Assembly (NCBI GenBank): GCA_900766795.1 | Contig: CAAFWX010000347.1 | Span: 1 to 28,333, forward strand | DNA: 28,333 nucleotides | Reading direction: 5' to 3' | Source: Oscillospiraceae bacterium | GTDB lineage: Bacteria > Bacillota_A > Clostridia > Oscillospirales > Ruminococcaceae | In this document: one piece after another, positions 1 through 5,973 of the stretch | How positions within the stretch are numbered: the stretch's first letter is position 1 | Layout of the letters: each line of letters opens with the position of its first letter | Made by a program: the position numbers and the translations under genes | The notes under the pieces: model-generated | Database searches by the model: none | Seen by the model: only the letters and a program-made list of their open reading frames with translations | What the model was told of the DNA's origin: nothing

Positions 1-1026
1 GAATCCCACCTCACAGAGGCGCAGAAACGCGCTTATATCATCGCAGACAACAAGCTGAGCATTAACGCAGGCTGGGACGATGAACTGCTGGCGGTGGAAC
101 TGTCCGACCTGCAGGGAGAAGGTTTCGACCTATCAATTACCGGCTTTGACGAAAAAGAGCTTGCCGATTTATTCTCCGACATAAGCAAGTCTGATGTCGA
201 AGATGATAACTACGACCTGTCAGCTGCATTGGAGAAAGCAGCATTTGTGCAACGCGGTGACATCTGGACAGTAGGCAGACACCGGCTGATGTGTGGGGAC
301 GCAACCAGTGCTGATGATGTATCGGCGTTGATGAGCGGCAAGAGGGCGAACCTGTTCTTGACAGATCCGCCGTATGGGGTATCGTTCAAATCATCGAGCG
401 GCTTGACCATTCAGAACGACAGCATCAAGAACGAGGATTTCTACAATTTCCTCAAGTCTGCTTTCAGCGCTGCCGCAGACAATCTCGAGAAAGGAGCGGC
501 GGCATACATCTTCCATGCGGATACCGAAGGGTTGAATTTCCGCAGGGCTTTTGTAGACACAGGCTTTCACCTTGCCGGCTGCTGTATTTGGGTCAAAGAT
601 AGTCTGGTTTTAGGACGGAGCGACTACCAATGGCAGCACGAACCGGTTTTATACGGTTTCCTTCAGAACGGTAAGCATTCGTGGTACTCCGACCGAAAGC
701 AGACCACGATATGGAATTTCGCCAAGCCCAAGAAAAACGCGAACCACCCCACCTCAAAGCCGCTTGACCTGCTCTCCTACCCTATTCAGAATTCCTCGCA
801 GGAAAACGCGATTGTGCTTGATACTTTCGGCGGCAGCGGCTCAACGCTTATGGCTTGTGAGCTTACAAACCGTATCTGCTACACGATGGAGCTGGACGAA
901 AAGTATGCTTCAGTCATTCTGCGAAGATATGTCGAGGATACAGGACGCCCCGATGAAGTATTCGTGGAACGCAACGGAGAGAAGATACAATACTCCGCGC
1001 TTGTTAAGGCGGTGGAGCATGAGTAG
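1..1026 (+). CDS. ParB-like/DNA methyltransferase fusion, beta-class adenine-type (5' partial)
   Basis: The reading frame is open from base 1, so the start lies outside the window; 341 residues are visible. The first ~35 residues (LTEAQKRAYIIADNKL) look like the end of a ParB-type N-terminal domain, often fused to phage DNA methyltransferases. The catalytic motif IV, TDPPY, is at about visible residues 121-125, HPTSKPL at about 249-255, and the AdoMet-binding motif FGGSGS at about 276-281. Motif IV before motif I marks the beta class of N6-adenine/N4-cytosine methyltransferases. It probably methylates phage DNA to evade host restriction. No endonuclease is adjacent, so it looks like an orphan enzyme. 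Its 3' end overlaps the next methyltransferase by 8 bp. Base specificity (A or C) is inferred, not seen. Confidence 0.9.
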   Translation, partial: ESHLTEAQKRAYIIADNKLSINAGWDDELLAVELSDLQGEGFDLSITGFDEKELADLFSDISKSDVEDDNYDLSAALEKAAFVQRGDIWTVGRHRLMCGDATSADDVSALMSGKRANLFLTDPPYGVSFKSSSGLTIQNDSIKNEDFYNFLKSAFSAAADNLEKGAAAYIFHADTEGLNFRRAFVDTGFHLAGCCIWVKDSLVLGRSDYQWQHEPVLYGFLQNGKHSWYSDRKQTTIWNFAKPKKNANHPTSKPLDLLSYPIQNSSQENAIVLDTFGGSGSTLMACELTNRICYTMELDEKYASVILRRYVEDTGRPDEVFVERNGEKIQYSALVKAVEHE

Positions 1027-2884
1027 TCTGGCATTGGGTAGTTTGTTCGACGGCAGCGGCGGTTTCCCTCTCGGTGGAATGCTTGCCGGGATTACGCCGC
1101 TGTGGGCTTCCGAGATAGAGCCGTTCGCCGTTCGCGTCACAACAAGACGAATACCGCAGATGAAACACTACGGCGATGTATCCTCTTTGAACGGTGCGGA
1201 GCTGCCGCCTGTTGATATTATCACCTTTGGCAGCCCTTGTCAGGATATGAGCATTGCCGGCAAGCGGGGCGGCTTGGGCGGTTCGCGTTCCGGGCTATTT
1301 TACGAGGCAGTCAGAATAATTAAAGAGATGAGGTGCGCTACAAATGGGAAATATCCGAGATACTGCGTGTGGGAGAATGTCCCCGGAGCATTCAGCTCCA
1401 ACAAAGGCGAGGACTTCCGCTGTGTCCTCGAAAGCTTGTGCAAAGTCAAAGACGAAACCGTTTCTGTTCCTCGATTTGAAAGATGGACATCAGCGGGAAA
1501 TATCGTGGCAAAAGACTTCTCCGTTGCTTGGAGAGTCCTTGACGCTCAATATTGGGGAGTACCCCAAAGAAGAAAACGTATCTACCTTGTCGCAGATTTT
1601 AATTCCGAATGCGCCGGAAAAATACTGTTTGAGTCAGAAGGCGTGTCGGGGTATTCTGCAGAGAGCTTTCGTGCGTGGCAAAGAACTGCCGCTGCTATTG
1701 AAAGCGGCATTGGAGCGGCAAGCAAGGGGATCTTAAAGGGTGCGGCAGGATTCTGCACAGAGCACTCGGCGAAAACCCGAGGAATCGGATACGAGGCAGA
1801 AACCTCGCCCACGCTCCGTGCAGGAACGGTGCCGGCAACCGTCTATGAAAACCACTCGCAGGATACACGGTACACGGGACCGCTTGAAATCGCTCCGACA
1901 GTAAGTTCGACCTATGGAATGGGCGGCAATAATCAGCCTTTTGTAGTTTCGGAAGAGGCAAGGTGCTTTGATGTGAGATTTACTTCCGAGGGAACCAGGA
2001 ACGCACGGCAGAACTGCTACGAGACTGATACCGCCAGGACAATAGACACGGGCGGCAATGCCCCTGATTCAAACCAAGGTGGAGTAGCCGTAGTTTTCGG
2101 GATCTGTTCCCAAGACAGCAACTCAATGAAATCAGAGAACCCGCACAGCGGTTTTTACCTTGCCGAAACATCACGGACGCTAGACTGTAAGGGAGGAGAT
2201 CCTTCCTGCCATCAAGGCGGTATCGCTGTCGTATCGGTTCAAGGCTCTATGATAGGCAGGACGGATAAGAACGGTCCGCAAGGCAGCGGAGTGAACGAGG
2301 ATATTTCTTTCACGCTGAATGCGACCGACCGCCACGCTGTTGCCTTTTCGCAGGAGGCATACGACAAGTATATCGAGAACGACAAGTGCGGCTCTCTTCG
2401 AGCGGCCGGAGGAATGTACGGCGGCGGCTCTGAAACTCTCGTGTATAGCACAAGCAAGAACTCTTATCACACGGAAGCTACGGAGAACATTGCAAATACT
2501 CTTGTTGCCTCAGACTACAAGGACCCGCCGACCGTTGCAGAAGAACCTCGGTACATTGTTCGCCGTCTTATGCCTACGGAGTGCGCCCGGTTGCAGGGAT
2601 TCCCAGATTGGTGGTGTTCCGGCCTTGGAACGAACGAACCGACCGATGATGAGCTTAAGTTCTGGCGGCGCATTTTTGAAACACACACGAAAGTCACGAG
2701 CGGCTCTGCAAAGGCAAAATCCGAAAAGCAGCTCCGTAAATGGCTGAAAAACCCTCACACCGACTCTGCCGAATACAAGCTGTGGGGAAATGGTGTTGCA
2801 TTACCCTGCGTTTTCTTCGTCCTTTCGGGAATTGTGTATTGTTCACAGTTGAATGTTGAAAGTTTGTGCGGTAATGCCCCTTGA
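1019..2884 (+). CDS. C5-cytosine DNA methyltransferase with long repetitive insert
   Basis: A 621-residue cytosine-5 methyltransferase. Visible motifs in order are I (LFDGSGGFPLGG, 9-20), IV with the catalytic cysteine (GSPCQ, Cys74), VI (ENV, 119-121), VIII (QRRKR, 183-187), a late LQGFPDWW segment (~525-532), and X (GNGVALP, 590-596). I chose the ATG at 1019, not an upstream in-frame start, because motif I begins nine residues later and an 8-bp overlap with the upstream gene fits coupling. About 265 residues between motif VIII and the LQGFPD segment are Gly/Thr-rich and weakly repetitive, which makes the enzyme larger than typical ~350-residue members. This insert sits where target recognition domains occur. 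The likely role is modification of phage DNA; the target sequence cannot be read from the protein. Confidence 0.93.
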   Translation: MSSLALGSLFDGSGGFPLGGMLAGITPLWASEIEPFAVRVTTRRIPQMKHYGDVSSLNGAELPPVDIITFGSPCQDMSIAGKRGGLGGSRSGLFYEAVRIIKEMRCATNGKYPRYCVWENVPGAFSSNKGEDFRCVLESLCKVKDETVSVPRFERWTSAGNIVAKDFSVAWRVLDAQYWGVPQRRKRIYLVADFNSECAGKILFESEGVSGYSAESFRAWQRTAAAIESGIGAASKGILKGAAGFCTEHSAKTRGIGYEAETSPTLRAGTVPATVYENHSQDTRYTGPLEIAPTVSSTYGMGGNNQPFVVSEEARCFDVRFTSEGTRNARQNCYETDTARTIDTGGNAPDSNQGGVAVVFGICSQDSNSMKSENPHSGFYLAETSRTLDCKGGDPSCHQGGIAVVSVQGSMIGRTDKNGPQGSGVNEDISFTLNATDRHAVAFSQEAYDKYIENDKCGSLRAAGGMYGGGSETLVYSTSKNSYHTEATENIANTLVASDYKDPPTVAEEPRYIVRRLMPTECARLQGFPDWWCSGLGTNEPTDDELKFWRRIFETHTKVTSGSAKAKSEKQLRKWLKNPHTDSAEYKLWGNGVALPCVFFVLSGIVYCSQLNVESLCGNAP

Positions 2885-2909
2885 TTTATATCCAATTCAG
2901 AGTTAATAT
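2881..2909 (+). promoter_or_regulatory. Sigma-A-like promoter P1 for the DUF4314 gene
   Basis: TTGATT (2881-2886) is separated by exactly 17 bp from TAATAT (2904-2909). The last bases of the spacer (AGAGT) and the -10 are identical to those of P2 and P3 in this window, which supports a real site. It overlaps the last four bases of the methyltransferase gene. Unlike P2/P3 it has no clear upstream inverted repeat. Confidence 0.55.
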
Positions 2910-2920
2910 GTAGCAACAAG

Positions 2921-2946
2921 AAAGCCTGTTACAATCAGCAGGCTTT
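2921..2946 (+). other. Leader hairpin upstream of the DUF4314 gene
   Basis: AAAGCCTG (2921-2928) and CAGGCTTT (2939-2946) form an 8-bp perfect stem with a 10-nt loop. It lies between the P1 -10 box and the ribosome site GGAGG (2952-2956). There is no T-tract after it, so it is more likely a 5'-end stability or translation element than a terminator. Confidence 0.45.
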
Positions 2947-2964
2947 CAGAACGGAGGTTATCAG

Positions 2965-3357
2965 ATGAAATTCCCCAGCAAAGAAAATACCGAAAGTTAT
3001 CGCAGAAGATACCCTGCCGGCTGCCGTGTGGAGCTGGTTTCAATGGACGACCCTCAAGCGCCGCCGATTGGTACGCGAGGAACTATTCGCGGTGTTGACG
3101 ACGCAGGAAATATCCTTATAGATTGGGACAATGGGAGCGGCTTAAACGCGATTATTGGTGTTGATATCATTCGCAAGATTGACACGATAACCACCATTTG
3201 TTACGGAGAAAAGCAGGTGTGGGACTCGAGGCAGGAGGCGGCGGATTACTTTTTGCAAGCGATTGCAGGAAGCGAGGGGAGCGAATGCGAGAGGTATGCC
3301 AACATATATTCGCAGCTTATCAGCGGCAAGAACACCTGTTCCGACCTTGAGGATTGA
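2965..3357 (+). CDS. DUF4314 domain protein
   Basis: A 130-residue protein with an N-terminal DUF4314-type domain at about residues 10-72. Its hallmark text includes YPAGCRVELVSMDD, GTRGTIRGVDDAGNI and DWDNGSGLN. The domain looks like a small beta-barrel/KOW-like fold, but its biochemical role is not established. The C-terminal ~50 residues (WDSRQEAADYFLQ onward) resemble a short helical tail sometimes found with this domain. A strong ribosome site, GGAGG at 2952-2956, lies 8 nt before the ATG. It is transcribed as its own unit from P1, and P2 follows directly after its stop codon. The family commonly sits near amidoligase and cyclotransferase genes in clostridial mobile elements, which is the context here. 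Confidence 0.82.
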   Translation: MKFPSKENTESYRRRYPAGCRVELVSMDDPQAPPIGTRGTIRGVDDAGNILIDWDNGSGLNAIIGVDIIRKIDTITTICYGEKQVWDSRQEAADYFLQAIAGSEGSECERYANIYSQLISGKNTCSDLED

Positions 3358-3362
3358 GCGGC

Positions 3363-3447
3363 ATAATATACACATAAATTTGCTGTACATTTCGTGTATT
3401 ATATTGTTCCGAAACCGCTTGCTATTATTCCCTTTTAGAGTTAATAT
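3363..3447 (+). promoter_or_regulatory. Promoter module P2 with upstream inverted repeat
   Basis: The -35 TTGCTA (3419-3424) and -10 TAATAT (3442-3447) have a 17-bp spacer ending in TTTTAGAGT. Upstream lie imperfect 11-bp inverted arms, 3363-3373 (ATAATATACAC) and 3394-3404 (GTGTATTATAT), separated by 20 bp. The right arm ends 14 bp before the -35. ACCGAAAGG follows the -10 at about the expected start of the transcript. All these elements recur with the same spacing in P3. It drives the amidoligase cassette. The inverted repeat is best read as an operator. Confidence 0.65.
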
Positions 3448-3491
3448 GTACACACCGAAAGGGAAACGAACAACAAACGGAGGACACCACA

Positions 3492-4436
3492 ATGAAAAAT
3501 ACACAGGCACAAATCGAGGGAATCAAGAACCAGACCATAGGCGTAGAGGTTGAGATGAACAACATCACAAGGGCCAACGCAGCCAAGATTGCCGCAGACT
3601 TCTTCGGCACACACCGCCACGAGAACACCGCAGGCCGCAACGGTTACTGCACTTACTCCGCATGGGACAGCGAGGGGCGCGAGTGGAAATTCCAAAAGGA
3701 TGTAAGCATTGCAGGACCCGAAGCCGAAAAGTGCGAACTGGTTACCCCGATACTTACCTACAACGACATAGAAACCTTGCAGGAACTCATTCGCCGCCTC
3801 CGCAAGGCAGGAGCAAAGAGCGACGCAACAAGAGGCTGCGGAGTACACATTCACATCGGCGCACAGGGACACACACCGCAGAGCCTCAGAAACCTTGCAA
3901 ACATAATGGCAAGCCACGAAAGCCTTTTAGCAAGCGCGCTCAACCTCGACAGAAACAGAATGAACCGCTACTGCCGCACGGTAAGCAGAGCATTCCTTGA
4001 GGAACTCAACCGCAAAAAGCCCCAGACAATGGCGGAGCTTGCAGATACCTGGTACAGTAGCCAACACGCAAACTACGGTCGCGACCAGCACTACAACGAC
4101 AGCCGCTACCACATGCTGAACCTGCACGCCACCTTCACAAAGGGCACGGTTGAGTTCAGACTTTTCCAATTCGACGCGCCGAGCGGCAACAAGAAAAACG
4201 GACTCCACGCAGGACAGCTTAAAAGCTACATTCAGCTTTGCTTAGCACTTAGCGCGATGGCAAAGAACGCAAAGAGCGCAAGCCCCAAGCCCCAGCAGAC
4301 CGAGAATCCCAAATACGCAATGCGGACTTGGCTCCTCAGGCTTGGCTTTATCGGAGACGAATTCAAGACCGCAAGAGAAACCTTCACCAACAGGCTGAAC
4401 GGCGACGGAGCCTTCCGAAGCGGCAGAACCGCATAA
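3492..4436 (+). CDS. Putative amidoligase (COOH-NH2 ligase, glutamine synthetase-like fold)
   Basis: A 314-residue protein matching the Amidoligase family (PF12224 type) by its ordered motifs: GVEVE at 17-21, a WKFQKDVSI segment at 65-73, CELVTPIL at 81-88, CGVHIHIG at 116-123, SRYHMLNLHA near 204-213, and TVEFRLF at 219-225. The acidic and histidine residues in these motifs match the metal/ATP site expected for this glutamine-synthetase-related fold. Family members are thought to form amide bonds between a carboxylate and an amine, possibly on peptides or cell-wall precursors; the substrate is unknown. It is read from P2 with ribosome site GGAGG at 3479-3483. The gamma-glutamylcyclotransferase gene 75 nt downstream is a recognised companion and could act on the gamma-glutamyl-type product. 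That pairing is inference. Confidence 0.85.
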   Translation: MKNTQAQIEGIKNQTIGVEVEMNNITRANAAKIAADFFGTHRHENTAGRNGYCTYSAWDSEGREWKFQKDVSIAGPEAEKCELVTPILTYNDIETLQELIRRLRKAGAKSDATRGCGVHIHIGAQGHTPQSLRNLANIMASHESLLASALNLDRNRMNRYCRTVSRAFLEELNRKKPQTMAELADTWYSSQHANYGRDQHYNDSRYHMLNLHATFTKGTVEFRLFQFDAPSGNKKNGLHAGQLKSYIQLCLALSAMAKNAKSASPKPQQTENPKYAMRTWLLRLGFIGDEFKTARETFTNRLNGDGAFRSGRTA

Positions 4437-4478
4437 ACCACCAAGCCACCCGGACCGCTTCGGCGGTCTTAAGGTGGT
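4437..4478 (+). other. UUCG-capped two-part hairpin after the amidoligase gene
   Basis: The inner stem GACCGC (4453-4458)/GCGGTC (4463-4468) is closed by a TTCG tetraloop in the very stable C(UUCG)G context. An outer stem ACCACC (4437-4442)/GGTGGT (4473-4478) can enclose it. It begins right after the stop codon. No T-tract follows, so it is more likely an mRNA-end or processing structure than an intrinsic terminator. A second small hairpin, GAAGAA-CAA-TTCTTC, lies just downstream at about 4480-4494. Confidence 0.55.
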
Positions 4479-4511
4479 AGAAGAACAATTCTTCGGAAAG
4501 GATGTGCTTTT

Positions 4512-4976
4512 ATGAAAGAAAAACTCTACTTAGCTTATGGCAGCAACCTCAATATTGCTCAGATGATATTGCGCTGCCCGGACGCAAAGTATTTCGGAAC
4601 AGCCGAAATCAAGGATTACGAACTTCTTTTCAAAGGGAGCAAGACCGGGGCATACCTCACAATTGAGCGGCGCAAAGGCTCAAGCGTTCCTGTCGGAGTG
4701 TGGGCGGTCACAGAGCGCGACATTCGGGCACTGGACAGATACGAAGGTTTCCCCGCATTCTACTACAAGAAGGCGTTCAAGCGGCAAATCTGGGGCAAGG
4801 ACGGCGAGGATTTGGGCATTCGCGAATGCTTTGCCTACATCATGCACGAAGATAGGAAAATCGGGATACCGAGTCCGATATATGTAAACACCTGCCGAGA
4901 AGGATACAAGGATTTCGGATTTGATACGGATATTCTTATGGACGCGGTCAAAAGAAGTAAGGAGGCGACACTATGA
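4512..4976 (+). CDS. Gamma-glutamylcyclotransferase (AIG2/GGCT-like)
   Basis: A 154-residue AIG2/GGCT-like protein. The substrate-loop motif YGSNL is at residues 9-13, and the presumed catalytic glutamate is Glu78 in DRYEGFP. Known members release 5-oxoproline from gamma-glutamyl-amines or peptides. The size fits the compact bacterial form. A ribosome site (AAAGGA) precedes the ATG by about 9 nt. The gene overlaps the zinc-ribbon gene by four bases (ATGA), so the two are translationally coupled. Next to the amidoligase it probably forms a make/trim pair for a gamma-glutamyl-type conjugate. The small molecule or protein modified cannot be told from sequence. Confidence 0.87.
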   Translation: MKEKLYLAYGSNLNIAQMILRCPDAKYFGTAEIKDYELLFKGSKTGAYLTIERRKGSSVPVGVWAVTERDIRALDRYEGFPAFYYKKAFKRQIWGKDGEDLGIRECFAYIMHEDRKIGIPSPIYVNTCREGYKDFGFDTDILMDAVKRSKEATL

Positions 4977-5173
4977 AAGGAACAACCAAGAGAGCGGCAC
5001 AATGCCCCAAATGCAACGCGGTTTATACCGCACCCCCTGCTGTATCGCGGGAGGACGGGCACACGCTCATTTGCCCCGACTGCGGCACAAGAGAGGCATT
5101 GCAGAGCCTTGGGATTGACGCTGCCGAGCGGGAGAAGATTCTTGATATTATCCACCGGAGCAGGAGCAGATGA
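4973..5173 (+). CDS. Small zinc-ribbon protein
   Basis: A 66-residue protein with two CxxC knuckles, CPKC at residues 11-14 and CPDC at 34-37, which together form a classical zinc ribbon. The basic, helical C-terminus (ending IIHRSRSR) could bind nucleic acid. It overlaps the cyclotransferase gene by ATGA and has a strong ribosome site, AAGGAGG, about 7 nt before the start. Such ribbons are frequent small partners in mobile elements and may act as DNA- or RNA-binding adaptors. No specific function can be assigned. P3 begins directly after its stop codon. Confidence 0.78.
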   Translation: MKGTTKRAAQCPKCNAVYTAPPAVSREDGHTLICPDCGTREALQSLGIDAAEREKILDIIHRSRSR

Positions 5174-5254
5174 TATACACATTATCCTTCCGAAATCTTT
5201 GTGCATTATATTTCTCTTAAATCGCTTGCTATTATCCCCTTTTAGAGTTAATAT
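5173..5254 (+). promoter_or_regulatory. Promoter module P3, second copy of the P2 module
   Basis: The -35 TTGCTA (5226-5231) and -10 TAATAT (5249-5254) have a 17-bp spacer differing from that of P2 at one base. Upstream arms at 5173-5180 and 5201-5211 (GTGCATTATAT) are separated by 20 bp, and the right arm ends 14 bp before the -35, exactly as in P2. ACCGAAAGG follows the -10 in the same place. The arms are less perfect than in P2. Confidence 0.65.
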
Positions 5255-5295
5255 ACACATACCGAAAGGAATACAAAGCAAGCGAGGGCAAAGAA

Positions 5296-5490
5296 ATGAC
5301 AAGGTTTGAAAGAGACATCAACGACGCAAAGGAAGGAAATGAGATTGAAGTACTCACCCGCCGCAAGGCAGAAATCGAGAAACTTACAGCTGAAGGCAAA
5401 GCCTGCAGGAACGGATTCAGGATCAAGTGCATTGCTCAAGAGGTGGCAAGGCTGAAAGCTGAATATAACAAGATTGAAAGCCTTTTCTGA
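5296..5490 (+). CDS. Small coiled-coil hypothetical protein
   Basis: A 64-residue, charged, almost wholly helical protein (RRKAEIEKLTAEGKA and EVARLKAEYNKIE segments) that probably forms a short coiled coil. I recognise no family. The start is supported by GAGGG at 5284-5288, 7 nt before the ATG. It is the first gene behind P3, with a ~40-nt leader. Its position in the accessory block suggests a small regulatory or host-takeover protein, but nothing in the sequence proves this. Confidence 0.6.
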   Translation: MTRFERDINDAKEGNEIEVLTRRKAEIEKLTAEGKACRNGFRIKCIAQEVARLKAEYNKIESLF

Positions 5491-5543
5491 TAAGGGCAAG
5501 TAACAGAACCGGAACGAGCGGCAAGAGCAACGGAGGGAACAGT

Positions 5544-5771
5544 ATGTGGACAACAGGCAGCACGACAGTTAATGGCATTGTAATTCATTACTGCGTAAAG
5601 CACTACGAAGAACCGAGTGAATTATACGGCATTAACGGTGGACGCATTTCAAAGCTGAGTCTAAAACAGAGCGGCAGGATAGTGACAAACTACGACAGAG
5701 GCTGGGATGTCAAGCCTGAAACAAAAGAGGCTGAGATTGCGCTCGGTATTCTTCTGGAAAAGTACAACTAA
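5544..5771 (+). CDS. Hypothetical protein, possibly DUF7678-like
   Basis: A 75-residue protein beginning MWTTGSTTVNGI, with the central phrase SELYGINGGRISKL and a C-terminal helix. The alternation of short hydrophobic and polar residues suggests a small beta-rich domain followed by a helix. I recall similar proteins in clostridial phages under DUF7678, but this is recollection and not checked. A good ribosome site (GGAGGG) precedes the ATG. It follows the coiled-coil gene by 53 nt in the unit read from P3, and a hairpin after its stop codon (5806-5821) could end this unit. Confidence 0.62.
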   Translation: MWTTGSTTVNGIVIHYCVKHYEEPSELYGINGGRISKLSLKQSGRIVTNYDRGWDVKPETKEAEIALGILLEKYN

Positions 5772-5805
5772 CCAGCCCCATACCCACACACTTGCGGTTA
5801 ATGAG

Positions 5806-5826
5806 CGGCGCAAATGCGCCGTTCTT
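5806..5826 (+). terminator. Putative intrinsic terminator of the accessory block
   Basis: CGGCGCA (5806-5812) pairs with TGCGCCG (5815-5821) in a 7-bp GC-rich stem over an AA turn. A weak T-containing tail (TTCTTG) follows. The position after the last accessory gene and before the packaging genes suits a terminator, although the T-tract is poor. Confidence 0.5.
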
Positions 5827-5973
5827 GTCGTCACTTCAATGTGAACAGCGGCAAAAGGTACTGTGAAAGGGGGGCGGGGTTAGGTGCGGCTCGCCGACTC
5901 CCGATTTTCGCCTAGTCGGGAAGAAAAAAATCGGTCACTTGAATTGAAGAACATTTTTTAGGGGGTATATACT
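5827..5973 (+). other. Non-coding region before terS; cos-site candidate
   Basis: There is no coding sequence here. It contains a G-rich tract, GGGGGGCGGGG (5869-5879), an imperfect hairpin with arms CCGACT (5894-5899) and AGTCGG (5914-5919), and an A/T-rich run before the small terminase. GpA-type terminases are known from cos phages, in which the cut site lies just upstream of the small-subunit gene and is often GC-rich. The assignment as cos is inference from position and base composition only. Confidence 0.3.

Noticed and set aside
764..1018. Upstream extension of the C5 methyltransferase
   Set aside because: It lies out of frame inside the adenine methyltransferase, and motif I begins just after ATG 1019.
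3441..3917. Minus-strand ORF opposite P2 and the amidoligase
   Set aside because: Cysteine/valine-rich shadow with no family signal; it would run through the P2 promoter module.
5940..5973. Promoter directly before terS (TTGAAG and TATATA)
   Set aside because: The -10 would lie almost on the start codon, leaving no room for the AGGGGG ribosome site that is clearly present.
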